Source of the DNA: an uncultured Isosphaeraceae bacterium
Lineage (GTDB): Bacteria > Planctomycetota > Planctomycetia > Isosphaerales > Isosphaeraceae
DNA: 9,240 bases
Reading direction: 5' to 3'
NCBI GenBank assembly: GCA_937907405.1
Contig: CALCIC010000911.1
Span: 1-9,240, forward strand
The notes under the pieces are model-generated. The model saw only the letters and a list, made by a program, of their open reading frames with translations, ran no database searches and was not told where the DNA came from. The position numbers were made by a program, and so were the translations under genes. Each line of letters begins with the position of its first letter. Position 1 is the stretch's first letter. Below, in pieces: positions 1-6,567 of the stretch.

Positions 1-45
1 CTGTCGGGTTTCAAGCAATGATCAAAACAAGATGACGCGAGCATG

Positions 46-202
46 CCTTCTCCCTCCGGGAGAAGGTGGCCGGGACGGCCGGATGAGGGGCGTGGGATTT
101 CGAGATCGACCTCGCGGGAATCCCAATCCGCGGTGACTCCGACGACCCTCATCCGCCCTTCGGGCACCTTCTCCCGAGGGGAGAAGGGAATTCGGCCCTC
201 GC
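46..202. repeat. Composite palindromic repeat element, complete copy
   Basis: Two similar arms of about 43 bases (46-89 and 146-188) lie in inverted orientation around a 56-base spacer. Each arm has two hairpins. The first is a perfect 9-bp stem, CCTTCTCCC with GGGAGAAGG, around a 3-base loop (46-66 and 167-187). The second, smaller one is GGCCG/CGGCC in the left arm and GCCC/GGGC in the right arm, so the stem sequence differs while pairing is kept. A second, partial copy lies at 9153-9240 in the opposite orientation, and the homology includes about 14 bases outside the right arm (189-202). No coding potential fits it. It resembles the small mosaic palindromic intergenic elements known from several bacterial groups, such as the RIME type; that family link is from memory. 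It lies downstream of the sulfatase and could also act as its terminator. Confidence 0.8.
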
Positions 203-263
203 CCCAGGTGCGATCTGGCGGCCGCCCGACCGGCAAGCGTCAGGTCGTCGGCTCGCGCCACGA

Positions 264-1655
264 CTACTTGGGGATTCCCTTCAGGTCTTCCGGCAGGTCG
301 TCGCGGTCGCCCTTGCGGAACTCCGCGAGGATCTTCGCCAGTTCCTCTACGCGCGCCGGCTCCTTGTCGGCGAGGTCCGTCTTTTCGTACGGGTCGTTCG
401 CCAGGTGGTAGAGTTCGCGCTTGCCGTTCTTCTTGAAGGCGATCAGCTTCCAGCCGTCGCGGAGGACCGCCTGGCCGGAGGGGTGGGCGATGTAGATGGA
501 GCGAGGCGCCGGCTTCTCGACGGCCCCGGTCAAGAGAGGCCAGACGTCTTGGCCGTCCCAGCGCGGGTCTTGCTTCGGCTCGTAGCCGGCGAGCTTTGCG
601 AGCGTCGGGGTCCAATCGACGGCGTGCAAGGGCGCGGTCAGCTTGCGAGCCGCCAGTTTGCCGGGCCAGTTGACGAAGGCGGCGACCCGGAACCCCCCCT
701 CGTAGAGCTGGTTCTTGAAGCCTCGGAGCGGCAGGTTGCTGCTGAGGACGGGCGTGGGCGGCACGGTCCCGGTGTATGGGTTGCCGCCGCCGGCGAGCCC
801 GCCGTTGTCGGACGTGAAGATCACCAGGGTGTCGTCGCGCTGGCCCGTCTCGTCGAGGGCCGCCACGAGCCGGCCGACCTGGGCGTCGAGCTGGGAGACG
901 AACGCGGCGAACCGCTGGTACGACTCGTTTTTGACCGGGTCGTCGTAGAATTTCTTGTCCGCGTAAGGCTTCTTGTATTCCGGGGGCGTGTCGATCGGAA
1001 TGTGGACCGCCTGGAACGGGACGTAGACGAACCAGGGCGCCTTCCGCTCCTTGATCCAGGCGATCGCCTGTCTGGCGACGAGTTCGGTGGCGTTGCCCTC
1101 CTCGTCGAGGATCTTGCCGTCGCGGTGCCAGGTGCGCTCGTAGACGCCGGGGCGGTACTTGTGGGTCCACGGGTCGACGGCCCCCGTGAGCGAGCCGTAG
1201 CTCGCATCGAACCCGTAATGGTTCGGCGACCACTCCGGGCGCGACCCCAGGTGCCACTTGCCGGCGAGATGCGTCGCGTAGCCGGCCGACTTCAGCATCG
1301 AGGCCAGCGTCTCGGTCCCCGGCGGGTAGACGCGGAGATTGCTGGGGGCCAGCGCGTGCGGCCCGAACCGGCCGGGGTATCGGCCGCTCAGCAGCGCCGC
1401 GCGGGTCGGCGTGCAGACCGGCTGGACGTAATGCCTGTCAAGTTCGACCCCGGTCCGGACGAACTTGTCGATGTTCGGCGTCTGGATCTCAGAGCCGTGG
1501 TATCCCACGTCCCCCCAGCCGAGGTCGTCGGCGACGATCAGCAGGATGTTGGGCCGTTTCGGCCCTTCTTCGTCCGCCAGGGCCGCCGACGTCCCGATCG
1601 TCCCAACCGTCGCCAGACCCGCGACGACGACCAAGCAAAACACGCGTTGCATCAT
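264..1655 (-). CDS. Secreted sulfatase (arylsulfatase B-like, formylglycine type)
   Basis: This 463-residue protein is a type I sulfatase of the alkaline phosphatase superfamily, which hydrolyses sulfate esters, probably on polysaccharides or glycosaminoglycan-like material outside the cytoplasm. A Sec signal peptide (about residues 1-27, ending ALA before DEEG) precedes the sulfatase fold. Visible landmarks are the metal-binding Asp pair in VADDLGWGD (D43, D44), the formylglycine motif C81-T-P-T-R85 followed by AALLSGRYPGR, GKWHLG (K133, H135), H218 and the second metal site SDNGG (D283, N284). The Cys form of the motif means it needs the formylglycine-generating enzyme, which is not encoded here. 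The ATG at 1655 is preferred over an in-frame ATG 96 bases upstream because GGGGAGG lies 9 bases before it and the signal peptide begins there. The length is typical of the family and no key residue is missing. The exact substrate cannot be assigned; the sequence looks closer to N-acetylgalactosamine-4-sulfatase-like enzymes than to choline sulfatases. It diverges from the acetylesterase gene. Confidence 0.93.
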   Translation of the reverse strand: MMQRVFCLVVVAGLATVGTIGTSAALADEEGPKRPNILLIVADDLGWGDVGYHGSEIQTPNIDKFVRTGVELDRHYVQPVCTPTRAALLSGRYPGRFGPHALAPSNLRVYPPGTETLASMLKSAGYATHLAGKWHLGSRPEWSPNHYGFDASYGSLTGAVDPWTHKYRPGVYERTWHRDGKILDEEGNATELVARQAIAWIKERKAPWFVYVPFQAVHIPIDTPPEYKKPYADKKFYDDPVKNESYQRFAAFVSQLDAQVGRLVAALDETGQRDDTLVIFTSDNGGLAGGGNPYTGTVPPTPVLSSNLPLRGFKNQLYEGGFRVAAFVNWPGKLAARKLTAPLHAVDWTPTLAKLAGYEPKQDPRWDGQDVWPLLTGAVEKPAPRSIYIAHPSGQAVLRDGWKLIAFKKNGKRELYHLANDPYEKTDLADKEPARVEELAKILAEFRKGDRDDLPEDLKGIPK

Positions 1656-1701
1656 GATCGAAATCCTCCCCGTGTCGTGATACGACCCGACCGTCCCGCC
1701 G

Positions 1702-1819
1702 TCAATATCCCTGGGGGAAGATCGCCTTGCGGTCTTCGCCAGCGCCTTCATTCAGGCCCGGCTTGCCCTTATAGTGCAAGGCGATGATCGTATCGCCGGC
1801 GGCGATGGAGCCGGCGATC
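1702..1819 (-). pseudogene. Possible decayed C-terminal fragment of an unidentified gene
   Basis: In the gap between the divergent sulfatase and acetylesterase genes, one minus-strand frame reads about 38 protein-like codons ending in TGA. The stretch includes IAAGDTIIALHYKGKPG and EDRKAIFPQGY. About 30 of the 38 codons end in G or C, matching real genes in this window, and the composition is mixed rather than the Arg/Pro/Ala-rich pattern of shadow frames here. No start codon with a ribosome binding site precedes it, and upstream the frame turns into unconvincing sequence that overlaps the acetylesterase start. I do not recognise the family. It may be the tail of a deleted gene, or chance in a GC-rich regulatory region. 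Confidence 0.35.
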
Positions 1820-1849
1820 TTACTCTTCGATCGATGGAAAGGGCTGGGA

Positions 1850-3418
1850 ATGCGCCTCGATACGCAATTACGGTGTTGGCGGGGACTGGTTCCGGGGTTG
1901 ATGGTCGCGACGGCGGCGACCGTGGCGGGGGGCTTCGCCCGCGCCGACGTCAAGCTGCCGGCGATCTTCAGCGATCACATGGTCCTCCAGCGCGATCAGA
2001 AGGACCGCGTCTGGGGTTGGGCCGAGCCGGGCGAGGACGTGACCGTTACGATCCACGGTCAATCCAAGACCGCCAAGGCGGACGCCGACGGCAAGTGGCA
2101 GGTCATGCTCGACCCGATCCCCACCGGCGGCCCCTATGAGCTGGTCGTCAAGGGGAAGAACACGGTCACGTTCAAGGACGTGCTCTCGGGCGAGGTCTGG
2201 ATCTGCTCGGGGCAGTCGAACATGGGGATGTCGGTGGCCGCCTCCGACGACGCCGACCTGGAGATCCGGACCGCGAAGCATCCCCGGATCCGCCTCATTT
2301 CGGTCCCCAACAAGGGGACGCAGGAGCCCCAGAGCGATTTCCAGGGGCGTTGGCAGCCGTGCTCCCCCGAGACGGTCGGCGACTTCTCGGCGGTCGGCTA
2401 TTTCTTTGGCCGCCAGCTTTATGAATCGCTGGGCGTGCCGATCGGCCTGATCGACAACGCGTGGGGCGGTTCGTCGTGCGAGGCCTGGATACCCCGCGAA
2501 CGGCTCGCCGCCGACACCAGGTACAAGGACCTGCTGGCCTCCTGGGAAGAGCGCGAGCAGAAGCTCCCCGAAGCCAAGAAAGCCTTCGAAGCCTACCAGG
2601 CCGAGGCGGCCAGGGCGAAGGCCGAGGGCAAGCCCGCGCCCAGGACGGTGCAAAACCCCGACGCCGAGATGCACGGCAACCATCGGCCCGGCAACATCTT
2701 CAACGGCTCGCTCCTGCCGACGATCGGCTACGGGATTCGCGGAGCGGTCTGGTATCAGGGCGAGAACAACGCCGGCCGGGCCTATCAATATCGTGACCTG
2801 TTCCCGCTGATGATTCAGATCTGGCGCGAGCTCTGGGGCCAGGGGGACTTCCCGTTCTACTGGGTCCAACTCGCCGACTTCCGCGCCGAGAAGCCCGAAC
2901 CGGCCGAAAGCGACTGGGCCGAGCTGCGCGAGGCGCAGACGATGACGCTGAAACTGCCCAACACGGGCCAGGCCGTGATCATCGACATCGGCGAGGGCAA
3001 GGACATCCACCCGCGCAACAAGCAAACGGTCGCCAAGCGGCTGGCTCGGTGGGCCCTGGCCCGCGACTACGGCGTCGACGTCCCTCATCAGAGCCCGACG
3101 TACAGGTCGATGGAGAAGAAGGACGGCAAGGTCGTGCTGACGTTCGACCACGTCGACGGCGGCTTCCGACCGTTCGACGTCGCCAACCCGGTCGGGTTCA
3201 CGATCGCCGGCGCCGATAAGAAGTTCGTCAACGCCGAGGCCAAGGTCGTCGGCCCGAACAAGGTCGAGGTCTGGTCGTCGGCCGTCGCCGAGCCCGTGGC
3301 CGTCCGCTACGCCTGGGCCGACAACCCGGTCTGCAACCTTTACAGCAAGGTCGGCCTGCCGACCACCCCGTTCCGCACCGACGATTGGCCGGGCGTGACC
3401 GTCGACAAGACCCGCTGA
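1850..3418 (+). CDS. Secreted sialate O-acetylesterase family protein (SGNH/SASA esterase)
   Basis: This 522-residue carbohydrate acetylesterase is predicted to remove O-acetyl groups from sialic acids or, equally likely in this lineage, from plant or algal polysaccharides such as xylan or xyloglucan. Residues 1-32 form a signal peptide (Arg-rich start, hydrophobic core, ARA before DVKLPA). An N-terminal beta-sandwich-like part (about 33-115) with SDHMVLQRD leads into the SASA hydrolase domain. Landmarks are GEVWICSGQSNM with nucleophile S123, DNAWGGSSCEAW (about 202-213), VWYQGENN (about 300-307) and DIHPRNK carrying the catalytic pair D385 and H387. A charged helical insert (about 225-268) splits the domain, as is common in the family. 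The C-terminus contains the usual PFRTDDWPG. The ATG at 1850 is chosen because it starts the signal peptide and has GGAAAGGG upstream; in-frame ATGs at 1784 and 1805 would add residues that mask it. It is divergent from the sulfatase, suggesting shared regulation. The substrate is not determinable. Confidence 0.92.
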   Translation: MRLDTQLRCWRGLVPGLMVATAATVAGGFARADVKLPAIFSDHMVLQRDQKDRVWGWAEPGEDVTVTIHGQSKTAKADADGKWQVMLDPIPTGGPYELVVKGKNTVTFKDVLSGEVWICSGQSNMGMSVAASDDADLEIRTAKHPRIRLISVPNKGTQEPQSDFQGRWQPCSPETVGDFSAVGYFFGRQLYESLGVPIGLIDNAWGGSSCEAWIPRERLAADTRYKDLLASWEEREQKLPEAKKAFEAYQAEAARAKAEGKPAPRTVQNPDAEMHGNHRPGNIFNGSLLPTIGYGIRGAVWYQGENNAGRAYQYRDLFPLMIQIWRELWGQGDFPFYWVQLADFRAEKPEPAESDWAELREAQTMTLKLPNTGQAVIIDIGEGKDIHPRNKQTVAKRLARWALARDYGVDVPHQSPTYRSMEKKDGKVVLTFDHVDGGFRPFDVANPVGFTIAGADKKFVNAEAKVVGPNKVEVWSSAVAEPVAVRYAWADNPVCNLYSKVGLPTTPFRTDDWPGVTVDKTR

Positions 3419-3502
3419 GCCCGCGCGGGCCGGGTCGTCGAGGAACGCTCGAGAAGAAGGATCCCGATGACTCAAGATCGATTTCAGGGCGACGGCTTCT
3501 TG

Positions 3503-3658
3503 TAGCCGGGGTCTGTGACCCCGGGACGCTCGCCGATGGATCGGATCGGGGTCTGATGTGGAGTGCGGGAGCTTGCTCCCGCGCGTCATGCATGAGGCGC
3601 GGCGGCAAGCCGCCGCACTCCACATCGAGTATGGGACCGGCCTCACAGAGGCCGACTA
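3503..3658. repeat. Nested inverted-repeat cassette, A-B-B'-A' layout
   Basis: The order is A (3503-3524), B (3555-3590), B' (3591-3626, inverted) and A' (3637-3658, inverted). A has an 8-bp stem CCGGGGTC/GACCCCGG with loop TGT. A' read on the other strand is the same 22-base unit with 5 differences, 4 of which form two compensatory base pairs. B and B' start with the same 12 bases, GATGTGGAGTGC, and each holds an 8-bp stem with loop TT: GCGGGAGC/GCTCCCGC in B and GCGGCGGC/GCCGCCGC in B'. They match at 31 of 36 positions, and 4 of the 5 differences again form two compensatory pairs. The B-B' junction is the palindrome TCATGCATGA. The block is noncoding and resembles REP/BIME or MITE-type dispersed repeats; no transposase is present in the window. 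Confidence 0.85.
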
Positions 3659-3739
3659 CCAAAAATATCATCGGGAACTTGTTTCTCGATCGTTCCAAAG
3701 ATGATGGGAATCGGTGCGTCGTTGATTCATCATGGGCGA

Positions 3740-3762
3740 ACCGCCTCATGGCGCGAGGCGGT
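3740..3762 (+). promoter_or_regulatory. Hairpin in the leader of the oxidoreductase gene
   Basis: ACCGCCTC and GAGGCGGT form a perfect 8-bp stem around a 7-base loop, ending 16 bases before the AGGAG ribosome binding site. It could be an operator or an mRNA leader structure. No known regulator motif is recognised, and a chance palindrome in GC-rich DNA is possible. Confidence 0.3.
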
Positions 3763-3790
3763 CCGCCGATCCGAAACCAGGAGACTCGCC

Positions 3791-5260
3791 ATGTCGAGAG
3801 CCGAGCAGAATCGTCGACGGTTTCTACGCAACTCGCTGGCGGTCGCCGCCGGGGGGTTCGCGATCGGGGGGACGCGGACGACGGGCCGGGTCCTGGGCGC
3901 GAACGACGCGATCCGACTGGCCGTGGCCGGCGTCAACGGTCGGGGCAAGTCTCATATCAGCGAGTTCTCGACCATGCCCGGCGTCGAGGTCGTTTATCTC
4001 GTCGACCCCGACGAGCGGACCTACGGCAAGGCGCTCGCCGCCGTCAAGTCGAACGGCCGCGCGCCCAGGACGGCGCGCGACGTCCGCCAGGTGCTCGACG
4101 ACAAGGACGTCGACGCCGTCTCGATCGCCACGCCCAACCACTGGCACGCGCTGATGACGATCTGGGCCTGCCAGGCCGGCAAGGACGTCTACGTCGAGAA
4201 GCCGTGCAGCCACAACATCCACGAGGGCCGGGTCGCCGTCGAGGCCGCCCGCAAGTACGACCGGATCGTCCAGCACGGCACCCAGAGCCGCTCCAGCCGC
4301 CAGTGGGCCGAGGCCGCCGCCTTGATCCGATCGGGCAAGCTCGGCAAGCTCAACGTCTCGCGGGCGCTCTGCTACAAGGATCGCAAATCGATCGGCGAGA
4401 AGCCCAACACCACGCCGCCGTCGGAGCTGGACTTCAACCTCTGGCTCGGACCCGCGACCGAGCAGGCGTACCACGCCAACCTCGTGCCTTATAATTGGCA
4501 CTGGTTCTGGGACTTCGGCAACGGCGACATCGGCAACCAGGGGGTCCACCAGATGGACGTCGCCCGCTGGCTGATCCCCGGCGCCGGCGATGCGAAGTCG
4601 GCCGTGCTCCCCAGGACGGTGCTCAGCGTCGGCGGCCGGTTCGGCTACAAGGATCAGGGGCAGACGGCCAACACCCAGATCAGCGTGATGGATTTCGGCG
4701 ACGCCCAACTCATCTTCGAGGTCCGCGGCCTGCCGACCAGGGACTACAAGGGGGAGAGGATCGGCAACATCGCCCATCTCGACGAGGGAACCCTGGTCGG
4801 CAAGAACTTCCATCCCAAGGGAGGCAAGGAAGCCGTCTCGGTCTCGGAGCTGGCCGCCGGTCTGGACGTCCCCCGTCGGCCCGGCAAGAACCACTTCGGC
4901 AACTTCATCGAGGCCGTTCGCAGCCGCAAGGTCGAGGACCTCAACGCCGACGTCCTTGAAGGCTCTCGCTCCTCGGCCCTCTGTCATCTGGCCAACATCT
5001 CGTACCGCCTTGGCTCGGAAGTCCCGTTCAGCACCGAAACCAAGGCGTTCGGCGACGACAAGGACGCCCACGAGACGTTCGCCCGAATGGAAGAGCATCT
5101 GAAGGACGACGGCGTGAAGCTGGAAAACCTCAACTACCGGCTCGGCCGAAAATTGACCGTCGACGCGGCCTCGACGACGTTCACCGACGACCCCGAGGCC
5201 GACCGCCTGCTCACCCGATCGTACCGCGCTCCGTTCGTCGTGCCCGATCGGATCGCCTGA
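3791..5260 (+). CDS. Tat-exported Gfo/Idh/MocA family oxidoreductase
   Basis: This 489-residue NAD(P)-dependent oxidoreductase is of the glucose-fructose oxidoreductase/inositol dehydrogenase/MocA type. The start is well supported: AGGAG sits 7 bases before the ATG, and the protein opens with a twin-arginine signal, NRRRFLRNSLAVAAGG (residues 7-22), so it is probably exported folded with its cofactor. The Rossmann domain begins IRLAVAGVNGRG (41-52), with the acidic end of strand two at VDPDE (71-75), SIATPNHWHA (111-120) and the family motif EKP (136-138). The substrate domain contains NWHWFWDFGNGDIGNQG (235-251) followed by H253 and D256, the expected catalytic region. Many planctomycete genomes carry numerous such proteins beside sulfatases and sugar hydrolases. 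Candidate roles are sugar or sugar-derivative oxidation, or a GH109-like NAD-dependent glycosidase mechanism; the sequence alone does not decide. It is probably transcribed alone, with a strong hairpin downstream at 5274-5311. Confidence 0.93.
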   Translation: MSRAEQNRRRFLRNSLAVAAGGFAIGGTRTTGRVLGANDAIRLAVAGVNGRGKSHISEFSTMPGVEVVYLVDPDERTYGKALAAVKSNGRAPRTARDVRQVLDDKDVDAVSIATPNHWHALMTIWACQAGKDVYVEKPCSHNIHEGRVAVEAARKYDRIVQHGTQSRSSRQWAEAAALIRSGKLGKLNVSRALCYKDRKSIGEKPNTTPPSELDFNLWLGPATEQAYHANLVPYNWHWFWDFGNGDIGNQGVHQMDVARWLIPGAGDAKSAVLPRTVLSVGGRFGYKDQGQTANTQISVMDFGDAQLIFEVRGLPTRDYKGERIGNIAHLDEGTLVGKNFHPKGGKEAVSVSELAAGLDVPRRPGKNHFGNFIEAVRSRKVEDLNADVLEGSRSSALCHLANISYRLGSEVPFSTETKAFGDDKDAHETFARMEEHLKDDGVKLENLNYRLGRKLTVDAASTTFTDDPEADRLLTRSYRAPFVVPDRIA

Positions 5261-5273
5261 GCCTTGAGTGCAA

Positions 5274-5311
5274 GGAGCCGCCGGACGTCGACGAGGCGTT
5301 CCGGCGGCTCC
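5274..5311. terminator. Strong hairpin downstream of the oxidoreductase gene, probable terminator
   Basis: GGAGCCGCCGGA and TCCGGCGGCTCC form a perfect 12-bp stem with a 14-base loop, starting 13 bases after the stop codon. No T tract follows, so it is not a textbook intrinsic terminator. It lies between the converging oxidoreductase and zinc-finger genes and could serve both strands. Confidence 0.5.
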
Positions 5312-5374
5312 GCTCCGCGAGGCGGGGCCGAGGATCGCCGCGACGACGCTCGCGGACGGCGCCGTCGATCCAGA

Positions 5375-5608
5375 TCAGGCGTTCTCGGTCGGCTCGGTCT
5401 GGACGTGGACGGCCGACGATCGAGACGCGGAATAGTGCCGACCATGCGGCGACGAGCGAAGGCAGCCGATGACGGTTTGCAGCCGAAGCACGGCCGTCCG
5501 GCAGTTGGGACACGAAACGACGTGCGCGACGAGGTGGGGCGCGAGGACCTCGCCGGCGGCGAAGGCCAGGAGGTCGGATTCTTCAGGGCATACCATCGTT
5601 GGAGGCAT
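5375..5608 (-). CDS. Small zinc-finger protein, putative anti-sigma factor
   Basis: This 77-residue protein has a ZAS/zf-HC2-like motif: C7 with H29-x3-C33-x2-C36 in HVVSCPNC. That signature is typical of zinc-binding anti-sigma factors, which hold a cognate ECF sigma factor inactive in the cytoplasm. The gene starts inside the end of the sigma factor gene (26-base overlap) on the same strand, with GAGG 10 bases before its ATG, so translational coupling is likely. An alternative start at Met5 (5596) would keep the motif. It is short for the class: there is no membrane segment, kinase or sensor domain after the finger, and the C-terminal half is low in recognisable structure. It may be a soluble stand-alone anti-sigma factor or the surviving N-terminus of a longer membrane or kinase protein. 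Immediately downstream I see no kinase-like continuation in any frame. Confidence 0.75.
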   Translation of the reverse strand: MPPTMVCPEESDLLAFAAGEVLAPHLVAHVVSCPNCRTAVLRLQTVIGCLRSSPHGRHYSASRSSAVHVQTEPTENA

Positions 5609-6194
5609 GGCTCAGATCCTCGCCGTACTCATCGCAGATCGTTCGGATTTTTTTCAGGACGCGGCAGGTGTAGACGAACACGGCGTTCGTCGACACTCCC
5701 AACTCGGCGGCGATCTCGGCGCCGGGGCGGTTTTTGAAGATGCGTTGCTCGAAGCACGACCAGACGACCGTCGAGGTCCGCTCTCGAACCGTGTTGACGG
5801 CGTGGGCGAGGATCCGCTCGCAGTGGATCTTCCGCCACACGTCCTCCATTTTCCGGCTTTCGCTGGGATTGTCGTCGAGCATCCGTCTGGCCCACTCGTC
5901 CAGCGCCCTCTTATGGGCCTTCTGGCGGCGGGCCTTGTCGATCAGGGCGTTGCGGGCGACCGTGAACAGCCAGGTGCGAAACCGCGTCCTGGTGCGGTCG
6001 TAGGTCCCGATCTTCTCCACCAGCTTCAGATAGACGTCTTGAAGCACGTCATACGCGTCGGCCTCCGAGAGCCCTTGCTTCAGCAGGTAGGCGAAAAGCA
6101 TGGGACGGTAGATCGCGATGAACTCGCGCCAGCGATCGGGGTCCTGGTTTCGCACTCCGATGATGACGGAAACCCGAGTGTCCGTGTCTGTCAT
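5583..6194 (-). CDS. ECF-type RNA polymerase sigma factor
   Basis: This 203-residue sigma-70 family protein has only regions 2 and 4, as expected for extracytoplasmic function sigma factors. Region 2 spans about residues 24-91: DVLQDVYLKLVEK (49-61) is the core-binding segment and RFRTWLFTVARNALIDKARR (71-90) is the -10 melting and recognition segment. A linker with ALDEWARRMLDDNPSES (97-113) leads to region 4 (about 130-187), whose helix-turn-helix contains AEIAAELGVSTNAV (159-172) for -35 recognition. The style matches the large ECF families of planctomycetes. No good ribosome binding site precedes the ATG at 6194, but no better in-frame start is visible. It is cotranscribed with the overlapping zinc-finger gene, its probable regulator. 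The targets and inducing signal are unknown. Confidence 0.92.
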   Translation of the reverse strand: MTDTDTRVSVIIGVRNQDPDRWREFIAIYRPMLFAYLLKQGLSEADAYDVLQDVYLKLVEKIGTYDRTRTRFRTWLFTVARNALIDKARRQKAHKRALDEWARRMLDDNPSESRKMEDVWRKIHCERILAHAVNTVRERTSTVVWSCFEQRIFKNRPGAEIAAELGVSTNAVFVYTCRVLKKIRTICDEYGEDLSHASNDGMP

Positions 6195-6567
6195 GGCGGT
6201 TGGTCCGACTGTTACGGAATCGTGATCCGAAACCTGTCTCTGCCACTGGCTCCTTCCCTGGATGGAGGCTCCTTGTCTGATAGTCTATCGCCGCCATGGC
6301 GAAACCAAAGGAAAACCCGGGAATAAACAGCATGCACGCATTCTAGTCCAGGGGCCAACGACCGCGCGGTCTGGTAATCCGCAATTTTTCAGAATCAGGA
6401 TACGCGGGTCGTCGTCCTGCCTTACACGTTCCTCGAAAAAAAGTCGAAACCCGAAGGATGAGTCGACGTTCGGCGATCGTGTACAATGCGGGTTTCGCGG
6501 CTGATTCTCGGCGCCTTGGGGGGCGTCGACGGATCGATCGGCATCGAGGCTTGCGAGTGATCCCGCC
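6195..6567. other. Divergent intergenic region between sigma factor and flavin reductase genes
   Basis: This 373-base stretch is AT-richer than the flanking genes and has no supported gene. It should hold the promoters of both divergent units. On the plus strand TACAAT (6482-6487) is a fair -10 candidate, but the matching -35 region (around 6459-6464, TGAGTC) is poor. Two short perfect palindromes could be operator sites: CGCCATGGCG (6292-6301) and GACCGCGCGGTC (6360-6371). None can be tied to a known regulator. A run of seven A (6436-6442) lies nearby. Confidence 0.5.

Larger units (their letters stand above)
3419..3790. other. Intergenic region with palindromes, between esterase and oxidoreductase genes
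   Basis: These 372 bases contain no supported gene. Directly after the esterase stop codon is a perfect 12-base palindrome, GCCCGCGCGGGC (3419-3430). The middle is the nested repeat cassette at 3503-3658. Right of the cassette an AT-richer stretch (3659-3700) is the likeliest promoter zone for the downstream gene, although no convincing -35/-10 pair is visible. A hairpin lies at 3740-3762, and the ribosome binding site AGGAG is at 3779-3783. Confidence 0.7.

Noticed and set aside
405..1787. Plus-strand open frame (460 codons) opposite the sulfatase
   Set aside because: Shadow of the sulfatase gene, with no domain and no signal; it starts inside the opposite gene without a ribosome binding site.
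1868..3646. Long minus-strand open frame (592 codons) opposite the esterase
   Set aside because: Arg/Leu/Gly/Val/Asp-rich shadow typical of the antisense of a GC-rich gene; the plus strand has a signal peptide and complete catalytic motifs.
3674..3697. GGAACTT resembling an ECF sigma -35 element upstream of the oxidoreductase gene
   Set aside because: No matching -10 element at 16-17 bases spacing, so a link to the sigma factor in this window is not supported.
3385..4494. Plus-strand open frame running from the esterase end through the intergenic repeats into the oxidoreductase
   Set aside because: Reads through palindromic repeats and then becomes an out-of-frame, Arg/Gly-rich shadow of the oxidoreductase.
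3824..5098. Minus-strand open frame (424 codons) opposite the oxidoreductase
   Set aside because: Repetitive Val/Asp/Leu/Ala composition of a shadow frame; the plus strand has all Gfo/Idh/MocA motifs.
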